Below, piece after piece: positions 50,989 to 59,620 of a stretch of 64,000 bases of DNA. Where the stretch lies: assembly GCA_937139405.1 (NCBI GenBank), contig CAKZPV010000020.1, positions 1 through 64,000 on the forward strand, given 5' to 3'. This DNA comes from an uncultured Nitrospirota bacterium (lineage in GTDB: Bacteria > Nitrospirota > Nitrospiria > Nitrospirales > UBA8639). Position 1 is the stretch's first letter. Each line of letters opens with the position of its first letter. The notes beneath the pieces are model-generated. The model worked only from the letters and a program-made list of their open reading frames with translations. It was not told the DNA's origin and made no database searches. Both the position numbers and the translations under genes were made by a program.

Positions 50989-53016
50989 ATGGTTGGATTC
51001 TTTAGGAGTCCCTGTCTAAGACTTCCTTTGTGCTTCAAGCAGAAGAATAAGAGAGTGAGATTTGTGAGAGATCATGTAGACCTCAAATTTGTACTGATCG
51101 TGATGAGTGCCTGTCTGTTCAGCTTTGGGTTAGCTAGTGGCGCTTTAGGCTTTGCGGCTGAGCCCCTAGAGGAATTAATGTCGTTGCCCTCTGATGAATA
51201 CGAATCGGCTGAAGGACATTTACGGCTTGGCTTGGATTTTTTTCTGACGGATGAATTGGATGTGGCGATTGATGAGTTTCGGGAGGCCGCTCATCAGAAG
51301 CCTGATTACGCGGATGCCTATCACAATCTGGGTGTGGCACTCGCCAAGACAGGAGATCTTACTGGTGCCATCACGGCTTGGACCGAAGCTGAACGACTGG
51401 ATCCGACGGGCATGTCCTTACGTTATTCCTTGTCTGCGCTGGTTTCCTATAACTATGGCGTGTCTTTGGTAGAGGAGGGGCGGGTTGAACAGGCGATGAA
51501 GGAATGGCAGGCGGCGCTTCGCATTCAGTCTCATTTTCCTGAAGCTCACTATGCGCTAGCTTTAGGATTTTTAGCCAAGCAGAATCCGGCTGTGGCCTTA
51601 GTGCATTTGAAGTCTGCGCTTTCTCTGGTGCCCGATTGGATGCAGGCACATGTGGCGTTGGGACAGGCTCATTATGAATCGCATGAGTATGACTTGGCGC
51701 GGGTAGCATGGGTCAAGGCGTTGGAATTGAATCCAGGTAATGCCCAGATCTATGCCAGTCTGAGTCACTTGGCTGTGGAGGAAGGGAATTATCAAGAAGC
51801 CATAGACTATGCTCGCCAAGCGATGGCGCTTCAACCCGGGTTGGTTTCCGCCCATTTTCATTTAGGGGTGGCGCTATTGGGGAAGGGTGACGTGCAGGGG
51901 AGTATGGAAGCCTTCGAACAGGCGTTGGTTTTGGAGGAACGTTTGACGTCTGCTCGATTGTTGTTGGGTGTGGCCTGGAGTCGGCTGGGGAATTGGGCGC
52001 GGGCGGCGCATTGGTGGCGAGGGGCACTTCAGCAAGATCCATTTGGCTCGGAAACCTTTTGGCTTCATGTCAATTTAGGAATCGCTCTCACCTCAATGGG
52101 ACATTTCCAGGATGCTATCAAAGAATTTCAATGGGTGGTTGAGGAGCGGCCAGATTGGGCTCAAGGGTGGGCACAGTTAGGTGTCGCGCTGATGTCTCAG
52201 CGGAGATGGCGTGAAGCTGTCGTTGCCTTTGAGGTTGCTGCCACACGGGAACCCGATTGGGCGCATCTTCACTTTATGCTGGGGACAACGCATGCGGAAC
52301 AAGGAGAACTGGCCATAGCCGTTCAGGCGTTTCGAGAGGCGATCCGCATTGACCCGAATTTTGTGGACGCGTTGTTTCATTTGGGTATCGTACTGCGTGC
52401 ACAAAATATGATGGATGACGCGATTGCTCCACTTCTTCAGGCAGCAGAAGGCGGATCACGGGAAGCCCAGGGTCTCTTAGCGTCGATGTATGTGAATGGC
52501 AATGGGATTGATCGCAATGTTCCATTGGCAATGCTGTGGTGGTCTCGCTGTAGTCGGGGATCAATTCCTGACACGATTACTCGAACCGCAAAGAATCAAT
52601 TAGCTCAATTGCGTCGAAGGCTTCACCGGCAACATTTCAATCCGACCGAACAACAGGATGTGCTGACCGGATTTGGGTTGATACGCCAAGATCTTACGAA
52701 TCACGCTCCTGTTCAATTGCAGGGGAAGGCATGGTCGAAGGCTTCTGTTTGGAATCGTGGAGGTTCTCCAAAGATTTTTCTTCAGTGGATGGTGGAACGT
52801 GCTCTGGCATTAGATCCAACGGCCCAGGATACATTGCGTGGTTGGTATGTTGATGGCGTGGATGGTCACATGTCGCCACATTATGCTTCTGTTCAAGAAT
52901 ATTGGCTTCAGGTGGCGAAGGAAGGAAATTCTGTCGGGTGCGAGCTGATTAAAAGTTTGACCCCTCAAGAACAATATCCTGCTGTACGGCAGGCTTGTCA
53001 GTCTCTTCGTCAATAA
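50989..53016 (+). CDS. exported TPR-repeat protein with Sel1-like unit
   Basis: 675 residues from the ATG at 50989; a GTG at 51064 would start nearer to the hydrophobic LKFVLIVMSACLFSFGLASGALG, which is a signal or anchor. Then about eleven TPR units (for example AIDEFREAAHQKPDYADAYH, AVQAFREAIRIDPNFVDALF) to residue 480. A Sel1-like stretch GSREAQGLLASMYVNGNGID follows. The C-terminal 150 residues have another repeat-like part (LRGWYVDGVDG). Probably a periplasmic or membrane-bound scaffold. It is followed within nine bases by the sigma-54 activator and probably co-transcribed. Confidence 0.88.
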   Translation: MVGFFRSPCLRLPLCFKQKNKRVRFVRDHVDLKFVLIVMSACLFSFGLASGALGFAAEPLEELMSLPSDEYESAEGHLRLGLDFFLTDELDVAIDEFREAAHQKPDYADAYHNLGVALAKTGDLTGAITAWTEAERLDPTGMSLRYSLSALVSYNYGVSLVEEGRVEQAMKEWQAALRIQSHFPEAHYALALGFLAKQNPAVALVHLKSALSLVPDWMQAHVALGQAHYESHEYDLARVAWVKALELNPGNAQIYASLSHLAVEEGNYQEAIDYARQAMALQPGLVSAHFHLGVALLGKGDVQGSMEAFEQALVLEERLTSARLLLGVAWSRLGNWARAAHWWRGALQQDPFGSETFWLHVNLGIALTSMGHFQDAIKEFQWVVEERPDWAQGWAQLGVALMSQRRWREAVVAFEVAATREPDWAHLHFMLGTTHAEQGELAIAVQAFREAIRIDPNFVDALFHLGIVLRAQNMMDDAIAPLLQAAEGGSREAQGLLASMYVNGNGIDRNVPLAMLWWSRCSRGSIPDTITRTAKNQLAQLRRRLHRQHFNPTEQQDVLTGFGLIRQDLTNHAPVQLQGKAWSKASVWNRGGSPKIFLQWMVERALALDPTAQDTLRGWYVDGVDGHMSPHYASVQEYWLQVAKEGNSVGCELIKSLTPQEQYPAVRQACQSLRQ

Positions 53017-53024
53017 GAACGGTC

Positions 53025-55622
53025 ATGGGATTTTTTATGAGTACACAGCATAAAAGGCCTGAAGTGCAAAACGTGTTAGTAGGCTTGGCTGTTGTTGTGT
53101 TCTGTACAGGGCTGGGTTTTAGTTTTTCGCACATCTTTCCTCAAGGAGAGCGTTGGCTGGCCACTTGGCAACTATCGAGTCGATCTCCTCAACCTATTGC
53201 GTCTTCACTCGTGCTCATTCGTGCAGATAAAACGAGCTCAGCTCTTTGTGGCGAGGGGCGATGGAATCTTCATGATTTGGAGTCCATGTTTCAGGCGCTT
53301 CATCAGGCAGGGGCGTCCGTCATTGCTCCCATGTTGGATGTGGCTCTACCTATTGCATCCGAATGTGGAGGGTTGTCGGGTTTTGTGAAACTGGCTGAAG
53401 CCACGAAACAGGTGGGATCGGTGGTTTATCCTGATTCGGTGCCATCCGCGCTAGCGCAGGCTGCCAACCAAACTGGTCTTGTAGAGTTCCCCTTAGATGA
53501 AATAGAGAGGTTTCGGGGTTTCACATTCAACGCGTCGTCCTTGTCTTCTCCACATGTCCCTTTTGGAATAGCGGCTGTTTCCAGTAGTAAAAGCCATGTC
53601 CACCCGCCAACGATCAATTCCTTTCTCTATGTTCCAAGTCTGACATCTCAACCAGAGCGGGTGGTCATTCCTCCTTATCAATACACTGACGTTTGGAGTT
53701 TGATTCAAGCAGGACAACGAGAAGAGCTGGCTGGTCTTTTCGAGGGTAAAGTGGTCTTTCTCTATTCGGATTCTACAGTGAGCCCTTCTACCTCAAATAT
53801 TTCTGGCGATCAGGTTGCCCTTCTTCATGCGGCATTGGCGAATGCCTATTTAACCGACTCATGGGTTGTTCCCGCCCCATTACCACTTACTTTTCTTATA
53901 GCTCTTACCCTGGGTTGGTTGGGCATGGCTTTCATGTTGGGTGAGTTACATCTGAACCATCTTAGTTTTAACAGAGGGGGCATTGTGTTGGTTCTGACTG
54001 TGCTGTTCTTTTGGGGATTCCAACTGGACTGGCTGTGGCCGCTTTTCAGTATGGGGTTGCCTGTAGGGATGACGATAATTGGGACGAGTGTGTGGAAATT
54101 CTCGCGCTCTCGATCGACGGTGCAACAATGCATCACTGAGAGGGAACAACAACTTACACTTCTCGAACATAAATTATCAGGGAAGCAACATCACGTTCGA
54201 GAATTAGAAGAACAATTGTCTATTGCTCAGCAACAAACGAATCAATCTGTGACCGCAATTAAGGAATTAGAGGTTTCTCAGCATACTTCGCGTTCACAAT
54301 TACATAAATATCAGGATGAAGCTCAGGAGACTCGGCGAAAGATCGAGCGTCTACAAGAGGAGTTAGGTGATCTTCGACAGCATATGCCAGTCATTGCCGT
54401 ACAACCTTCTTCAGCGCTGTTGCCCATTGATGATCAAGAGCTGATAGAAGAATGCGAAACTTGCAAAATCCTGACTCGTGATCAGGCCGTACTTCGACTG
54501 TTTCACAATTTGAAAAAAGCGGCTGCGACCCAGGTGCCCATATTATTATTGGGCGAAACTGGTACGGGTAAAGAAGTTTTTGCAAAAGCCGCGCATGCTT
54601 TGAGTCCTCGCCGGCAGGGGCCTTTTGTCTCGGTGAATATGGCCGCCATTCGTGGTGAATTATTTGAGGGGGAATTATTTGGTCATGTGAAAGGGGCTTT
54701 TACCGGAGCGATAGGACGTACAGGGTTTTTAGAATCGGCGCATGGTGGGACGTTGTTTTTAGATGAGGTGGGTGACCTCCCCCTCGACCTACAAGCCAAA
54801 CTGCTACGATTTTTAGAGGATGGCGGATTTCACCGGGTGGGGCAGAGTGTTGTGACTCATGTGGATGTTCGTATTGTTGCTGCGACGAATCGCGATCTGC
54901 AAGACGAGGTCCGGGCTGGACGTTATCGAGAAGACCTCTATTACCGCTTACGAAGCATTGTATTGACACTTCCCCCTCTTCGTGTGCGGAGTCAAGCGGA
55001 CCATGTCTTGTTAGCCCAATCATTTTTGCAGCAATGTGCTCAGTCGCAACACCGAACCGATTTGGCATTCACACAAGGTGCATTGGATGCCATCGTAGGG
55101 CATCAATGGCCAGGAAATATTCGTGAATTGCGCCAGACTGTTGCGCAAGCTGTTGCTCTTGCCAATGGATCGGTCATTACAGAAACAGAGTTGAATCTAG
55201 AAGTCCCAAAAACAGAAGGAATGCGAGAAAATGGGATCAAGGAAGATTTAGGACAACGAGAAGACGCGATGGTCTTGGATTGTTTACGGCGTCATAAATT
55301 TGAAATGCAAGCGACAGCTTCTACTCTCGGGTGGGATCGGGGAACAGTCACTCAGCGTTTGAAAGGTTTAGGCTTTCAGGCACTCATGGAGTACCAAGGC
55401 GATATACACGCGGCAGCACGAAAATTGGCGGGTGAGGAGCAATACGTGCGAGTTGTCGAAGGACGGCTCCGTGAATATACGAACAACTTGGTGCCTCGCT
55501 CAAAAAAGTATGGCTCAGTTGATGAGGCCATTACAGATTGTCGAAAACGCTTTCGAAATTTACCAGAACGACATTTCCCAGCCGTTGAACATTTGCTTCA
55601 CGAGCGCTTTGCAGCGTCGTGA
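53025..55622 (+). CDS. CHASE2-type membrane-anchored sigma-54 activator
   Basis: 865 residues from the ATG at 53025 (53037 also possible). Helix one (LVGLAVVVFCTGLGFSFSHI) precedes a periplasmic domain of about 260 residues with the CHASE2 layout. Three helices follow (about 285-350), then a coiled coil (about 365-455). The AAA+ domain has Walker A GETGTGKE (about 510-517), the sigma-54-binding GAFTGA (about 556-561) and GGTLFLDEVGDLPLDLQAKL. An HTH region near 750 (MVLDCLRRHKFEMQATASTL) resembles Fis. It likely senses an envelope signal and activates sigma-54 promoters. It lacks a receiver domain. Paired with the TPR gene. Confidence 0.9.
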   Translation: MGFFMSTQHKRPEVQNVLVGLAVVVFCTGLGFSFSHIFPQGERWLATWQLSSRSPQPIASSLVLIRADKTSSALCGEGRWNLHDLESMFQALHQAGASVIAPMLDVALPIASECGGLSGFVKLAEATKQVGSVVYPDSVPSALAQAANQTGLVEFPLDEIERFRGFTFNASSLSSPHVPFGIAAVSSSKSHVHPPTINSFLYVPSLTSQPERVVIPPYQYTDVWSLIQAGQREELAGLFEGKVVFLYSDSTVSPSTSNISGDQVALLHAALANAYLTDSWVVPAPLPLTFLIALTLGWLGMAFMLGELHLNHLSFNRGGIVLVLTVLFFWGFQLDWLWPLFSMGLPVGMTIIGTSVWKFSRSRSTVQQCITEREQQLTLLEHKLSGKQHHVRELEEQLSIAQQQTNQSVTAIKELEVSQHTSRSQLHKYQDEAQETRRKIERLQEELGDLRQHMPVIAVQPSSALLPIDDQELIEECETCKILTRDQAVLRLFHNLKKAAATQVPILLLGETGTGKEVFAKAAHALSPRRQGPFVSVNMAAIRGELFEGELFGHVKGAFTGAIGRTGFLESAHGGTLFLDEVGDLPLDLQAKLLRFLEDGGFHRVGQSVVTHVDVRIVAATNRDLQDEVRAGRYREDLYYRLRSIVLTLPPLRVRSQADHVLLAQSFLQQCAQSQHRTDLAFTQGALDAIVGHQWPGNIRELRQTVAQAVALANGSVITETELNLEVPKTEGMRENGIKEDLGQREDAMVLDCLRRHKFEMQATASTLGWDRGTVTQRLKGLGFQALMEYQGDIHAAARKLAGEEQYVRVVEGRLREYTNNLVPRSKKYGSVDEAITDCRKRFRNLPERHFPAVEHLLHERFAAS

Positions 55623-55656
55623 GACAAAGATTTTGCTTTCTCACCGCTTCTTTTTT
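55613..55656 (+). terminator. intrinsic terminator after the sigma-54 activator
   Basis: AGCG, GTGAG and AAAG on the left pair with CTTT, CTCAC and CGCT on the right, with two small bulges, followed by TCTTTTTT. The stem starts within the last codons. Confidence 0.7.
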
Positions 55657-55664
55657 GCTTCCTG

Positions 55665-56174
55665 CTAGGCTGGTACAAACTTCAGGGCGGCTGAATTAAT
55701 GCAATACCGTAATCCTGTTGGTTGTGGGCCATCGTCAAAGATATGTCCCTGGTGCCCGCCACAACGCGCGCAATGTACTTCCGTCCGAGGATAAATAATT
55801 TTCCAATCGGTTTTTGTTTCGACCACCTGTTCTGAAAGGGGCTCCCAAAAGCTGGGCCAGCCTGTTTTACTATCAAATTTCGTCTCTGAGGAGAACAATG
55901 CCAGCTCACATCCGGCACATCGATAGATGCCCTTGGCTTTGCTGTCATGATATTCATTGGCGAAGGGCCGCTCGGTCCCCTCATGTCGTAAGACTTGATA
56001 TTGTTCGGGCGTGAGGAGGGTCTTCCATTCTTCGTCAGTTTTGGTGATTTTTTGAATGTCTGAGTTCTCTGGGACAGGATTACTGGCTGCCAGAGAGACC
56101 CCTAATGATTTAGCGAGGATTCCGAGGCTCAATGCGGCACCGACTTTCATAAGATTCCTCCTATTTAACGACAT
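55665..56174 (-). CDS. msrB: peptide-methionine (R)-S-oxide reductase with Tat signal
   Basis: 169 residues. The N-terminus SLNRRNLMKVGAALSLGILA is a twin-arginine signal (R-R-x-L-M-K). MsrB domain follows: YRCAGCELALFSSETKFDSK, GWPSFWEPL, HCARCGGHQGHIFDDGP and the catalytic Cys in RYCINS, with two CxxC zinc pairs. It repairs oxidised methionine in exported proteins. AAGGAGG stands before the ATG at 56174, and a second AGGAGG, made of the two Arg codons themselves, stands before an internal ATG at 56150. Confidence 0.96.
   Translation of the reverse strand: MSLNRRNLMKVGAALSLGILAKSLGVSLAASNPVPENSDIQKITKTDEEWKTLLTPEQYQVLRHEGTERPFANEYHDSKAKGIYRCAGCELALFSSETKFDSKTGWPSFWEPLSEQVVETKTDWKIIYPRTEVHCARCGGHQGHIFDDGPQPTGLRYCINSAALKFVPA
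56158..56163 (-). promoter_or_regulatory. internal AGGAGG, doubles as the twin-Arg codons of msrB
   Basis: On the minus strand AGG AGG encodes R5-R6 of the Tat signal and is also an ideal ribosome-binding site seven bases before the ATG of M9 (56150). Initiation there would give a protein without the twin arginines. Confidence 0.5.
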
Positions 56175-56243
56175 GATTGACCTCCTTTTTGCTTGTTGTA
56201 GATCAGTAAATTATTCAGAATTGACCCTGTGTGGATTCTCAAT

Positions 56244-56260
56244 CTGATCTACATGATCAG
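56244..56260. repeat. inverted repeat between msrB and hpf
   Basis: CTGATC and GATCAG flank a five-base centre; a further GATCAG lies at 56201-56206. It could be an operator in this divergent region. Confidence 0.3.
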
Positions 56261-56303
56261 TCTACCAAAGTTTATAATTATTACGGAAATATGCCAAAAT
56301 TCT

Positions 56304-56332
56304 TTGACGCAACTTGGAATAATTTTTACAAT
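56304..56332 (+). promoter_or_regulatory. promoter of the hibernation factor gene
   Basis: -35 TTGACG (56304-56309; five of six), 17-base spacer and -10 TACAAT (56327-56332; five of six). The leader of about 115 bases contains AGAGGAGGT without a start codon and a small hairpin (AACCCTG/CAGGTT). Confidence 0.75.
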
Positions 56333-56455
56333 ATAGGTGTATCACATAATCTAAAAAGAGGAGGTATTCTCGCCAAAAAACAGTAACCCCATACAAGTGA
56401 TAACCCTGGTCCGATCAGGTTTAGCCACATCAGTGACGGAAGGAGTTGTGTTGTT

Positions 56456-56833
56456 ATGACTGGACAATCGCTGGATATTAAAATTGAAAGCAGAAACGTA
56501 GGTATGACTCCACGCTGGAAAACCGAAATTGAACGGAGAGTTCAAGCCTTAGAAACCGGAATTATTCGTCCTACCCATGCCCGTGTTACTCTCACCAAAA
56601 ATGCCCACCATAAAAAGGGCGCTGACAACGCCGAGGCCTTAGTCGTCATTACGTTGCCTCCTAAACGGACGGTGACGGCACGAAAAGAATCCAAAACGTT
56701 TGAAGAAGCGATCCGGGCCGCCTTTCAGGCCATCGATCATGAACTAGAAAAAATTGAAGAAAAGCGAATAGCCCGTGCGGCTAAAGCAGCTGGAAAAAAA
56801 GCTCTGAAGGTCGAAGCGTTGTCGGTGGCTTAA
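56456..56833 (+). CDS. ribosome hibernation-promoting factor (HPF/RaiA family)
   Basis: 125 residues. LDIKIESRNVGMTPRWKTEI and ARVTLTKNAHHKKGADNAEA follow the beta-alpha-beta pattern of HPF/YfiA. The C-terminal helix EEAIRAAFQAIDHELEKIEE and a basic KRIARAAKAAGKKALK tail end it. No long C-terminal dimerisation domain, so the short form. It binds the small ribosomal subunit in stress or stationary phase by family. GGAAGGAG precedes the ATG. Confidence 0.85.
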   Translation: MTGQSLDIKIESRNVGMTPRWKTEIERRVQALETGIIRPTHARVTLTKNAHHKKGADNAEALVVITLPPKRTVTARKESKTFEEAIRAAFQAIDHELEKIEEKRIARAAKAAGKKALKVEALSVA

Positions 56834-56909
56834 TTGAGAATAAGGGGCTGAGGTTTGGCAAGCTTGCGAATATTCGCAAATTGTATGGGGAATAGAATCG
56901 TCTCATTGC

Positions 56910-58337
56910 TTAGGTTTTTGATATTTGGAGTAAATCTCGTCCGGCTTGCATGATTTCTTCCAGCCGTTTAAGAGTTTTAGCTTCGGCATAGCAGCGGACA
57001 ATGGGTTCCGTTCCGGATGGGCGAATGAGATACCAGCTCCCATCTGGGAGCAGCCATTTACAGCCGTCTAATTTATTGACCTGCGTCACTTCTTCTCCGG
57101 CAAAGGTGGTTGGAGGTTGATCAATGATACTTTTAACTTGCTCTCGCATGTGCTCGCTGATTGTCAGATCTTCTCGTGTGGATTGGAGGACTCCCACTCT
57201 CTCGAAGAGATCCTTCAACAAGGCTTGAATGGTCTTCCCAGTAAAGGCCACCATTTCTGCCACCAATGCTCCGGCTAGAATCCCATCCTTTTCTGGTACA
57301 TGGCCTTTGATGGACAAGCCGGCACTTTCTTCTCCCCCGAAGACGATTTCCCCTTTTGCCAATAGCTCTCCAATAAATTTGAATCCCACCGGTGTTTCAT
57401 GCACAGATAAGCTGTGATGTGCAGCTACGGCATCAATCAAATGCGTAGTAGCTACTGAACGGGCAACGGCTCCGGTCCATTGCCGGCTTTTTATCAGGTA
57501 ATCTAGGAGAACTGCCAAGATAAGGTTAGCTTGAATGAAGGTGCCGTCAGCATCCACGACTCCGAACCGATCGCCATCTCCATCGGTGGCCAGCCCAAGA
57601 TGAGCCCTTTCTTTGCTGACGGTATCTTTTAGTTCTTGCAATGTCTTGTCTGTGGGTTCAGGCCGAAACCCTCCAAAATACGGATCACGCCAATGATGCA
57701 AAATCGCCATTTTTGCTCCGGCTCCTCGAAGAAACTCGTCGAGATAATTTCGGGTGGTGCCGAAGAGAGGGTCGAAGATGACGCGGATCTGGCCGTTGCG
57801 GATGCGATCTCGGTCAACGAGTTTTTCAAGTGCTTTGAGATAATCTGCCTGAGGGTCAAAATATCGTACCATCCCGTCGTTTTGTGCACGTTCCCAGGGT
57901 AACCATTTGAGATGTTCTCCATGCAATAAGGGAAGGATTCTGAGCTCAATGGCCTTAGTGGTTTCGGGCAAAGCTGGCCCTCCCCAGTCCGGGGTAAATT
58001 TGATGCCATTCCACTCAGGGGGATTATGACTCGCTGAGATATTAATCCCACCCGCCAATTTTCGATTGATGACGTGATAAGAAATCGTCGGAGTAGGCGT
58101 GTCTCGATCACAGAGTAAGCAGGGAATACCATGAGCAGCCATAACTTCTGCCACCACTTTCGCAAATCGTTCTCCTAGAAACCGTGCATCATAGCCAATC
58201 AGCATACCCTGCTGACCGATTTTTTGTTGACGGAGGTATTGAGCAATGCCTTGGGAGACGATGCGGACGTTTTGGACCGTAAAGTCCTCCGCAACAATTG
58301 CCCGCCAACCTGAAGTTCCGAATTTAATAGAGTCCAT
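56910..58337 (-). CDS. phosphoglucomutase/phosphomannomutase family enzyme
   Basis: 475 residues in four domains. The phosphoserine loop is ISASHNPPEWNGIKF, the metal loop DGDGDRFGVVD, the sugar loop GGEESAGLSI and the phosphate loop RPSGTEPIVRCY. FGTSGWRAIVAEDFT begins the protein. It interconverts hexose 1- and 6-phosphates; glucose or mannose preference cannot be told. Alone on the minus strand, ATG 58337. Confidence 0.94.
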   Translation of the reverse strand: MDSIKFGTSGWRAIVAEDFTVQNVRIVSQGIAQYLRQQKIGQQGMLIGYDARFLGERFAKVVAEVMAAHGIPCLLCDRDTPTPTISYHVINRKLAGGINISASHNPPEWNGIKFTPDWGGPALPETTKAIELRILPLLHGEHLKWLPWERAQNDGMVRYFDPQADYLKALEKLVDRDRIRNGQIRVIFDPLFGTTRNYLDEFLRGAGAKMAILHHWRDPYFGGFRPEPTDKTLQELKDTVSKERAHLGLATDGDGDRFGVVDADGTFIQANLILAVLLDYLIKSRQWTGAVARSVATTHLIDAVAAHHSLSVHETPVGFKFIGELLAKGEIVFGGEESAGLSIKGHVPEKDGILAGALVAEMVAFTGKTIQALLKDLFERVGVLQSTREDLTISEHMREQVKSIIDQPPTTFAGEEVTQVNKLDGCKWLLPDGSWYLIRPSGTEPIVRCYAEAKTLKRLEEIMQAGRDLLQISKT

Positions 58338-58487
58338 AAAAAGAGAGGGAAAAATGAGGTCAAAAAAATTGAGTTACATGAAAGAATAGATCATTTCCTA
58401 GTCATTGCCAATGATGAAGAAGAACTTTTTCATCCACCACAATTGATTGTTGTCGTATTTCTCTGACAATTCTAAAAAACGTATGAG

Positions 58488-59261
58488 TTATGCTGATTGT
58501 AATTCACACCAGACGGGGGTATGGTCTGAAGGTTTCTCCATTCCGCGGGGAGTTCGATCGACATCAGACGTGATCAATCGATCGGTAGCTTGGGGTGAGA
58601 GCATGAGGTGATCAATCCGTAGGCCTTCGTCTCGACTCCATCTTCCGGCCTGATAATCCCAGTAGGTGTAAAGTCCCCGTTGTGGATGACATGCGCGAAG
58701 GGCATCGGTAAAGCCTGAGTGGCAGAGTTCTCGAAAGCGGGATCGGGACTCTGGTCGACAGAGTGCATCATCGGCAAAGCCTTTGGGGTCGTGCACGTCA
58801 TTGTCAGTAGGACACACATTAAAGTCGCCAGCTAAGACTACCGCTTCTTCCAGTGCCAGAAGAGAACGAGCATGAGTGAGTAATCGGTCCATCCATTTGA
58901 GCTTGTAGGAAAATTTTTCCGTGTCTATTGGATTCCCATTTGGTAAATAAATGGACGCGATTCGAACATTGCCTATCACGGCTTCTACATAGCGGGCTTG
59001 TTCGTCAGAGGGATCGCCGGGAAGTGCCGTTTGTTCTACTTCAATAGGCAGCTTGGAGAGGATCGCTACACCATTGTAAGTTTTTTGCCCAACGACGGTC
59101 ATGTTGTATCCCAGTTCGTCGACGGCCAACCTGGGAAATTGGTCTTTCGTCGTTTTGAGTTCCTGTAAGAGGATGACATCTGGGTCAGCTTGTTTGACCC
59201 ATTCCACTAGATGAGGAATTCTGACTTTTATGGAGTTGACGTTCCAGGTGGCAATTTTCAT
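58488..59261 (-). CDS. xth: exodeoxyribonuclease III
   Basis: 257 residues, endonuclease/exonuclease/phosphatase fold. MKIATWNVNSIKVRI, LLQELKTTKDQFP, LAGDFNVCPTDNDVH and the closing KPSDHTPVWCEL are family motifs with the metal-binding Asn, Glu, Asp and His. It repairs abasic sites and 3' blocked ends. Lies next to polA, a repair partner. Confidence 0.96.
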   Translation of the reverse strand: MKIATWNVNSIKVRIPHLVEWVKQADPDVILLQELKTTKDQFPRLAVDELGYNMTVVGQKTYNGVAILSKLPIEVEQTALPGDPSDEQARYVEAVIGNVRIASIYLPNGNPIDTEKFSYKLKWMDRLLTHARSLLALEEAVVLAGDFNVCPTDNDVHDPKGFADDALCRPESRSRFRELCHSGFTDALRACHPQRGLYTYWDYQAGRWSRDEGLRIDHLMLSPQATDRLITSDVDRTPRGMEKPSDHTPVWCELQSA

Positions 59262-59292
59262 GGTCAGATGAATCGAGTGTTTTGAACTATGC

Positions 59293-59580
59293 CTAAGATG
59301 ACGGCGACGATGACGTTTCGGTGTCGCGTTGGAAGATGACTTGAAATCCTTGAAATTGTTTTTGAAATAGCGTTTTTAAAATGAAGGGAGTAATGCCCAG
59401 GAACAATACGCCATAGATACAGATTTCTAAAATATATTGAGAGTCTTCAGACACGGTCGTATTGACAATCACGGGTACTGCCCATCCGATCGTCATGCTT
59501 ACAAACATAAGAATGACCACATGTCGCCAGACTAGAAACCACATGAGTTTCAATAGTTCCCCATAGGTTGGTATCTCCAT
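59293..59580 (-). CDS. small two-helix membrane protein
   Basis: 95 residues from the ATG at 59580; the frame extends upstream into polA but that start is less likely. FLVWRHVVILMFVSMTIGWA and YILEICIYGVLFLGITPFIL are two membrane helices. The tail is polar, Ser-rich. I recognise no family. It follows polA by 40 bases and may be in its operon. Confidence 0.65.
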   Translation of the reverse strand: MEIPTYGELLKLMWFLVWRHVVILMFVSMTIGWAVPVIVNTTVSEDSQYILEICIYGVLFLGITPFILKTLFQKQFQGFQVIFQRDTETSSSPSS

Positions 59581-59620
59581 CAGTCTAGTATCCCTTTCTC
59601 TTACATCATGTAAAGGTTCT

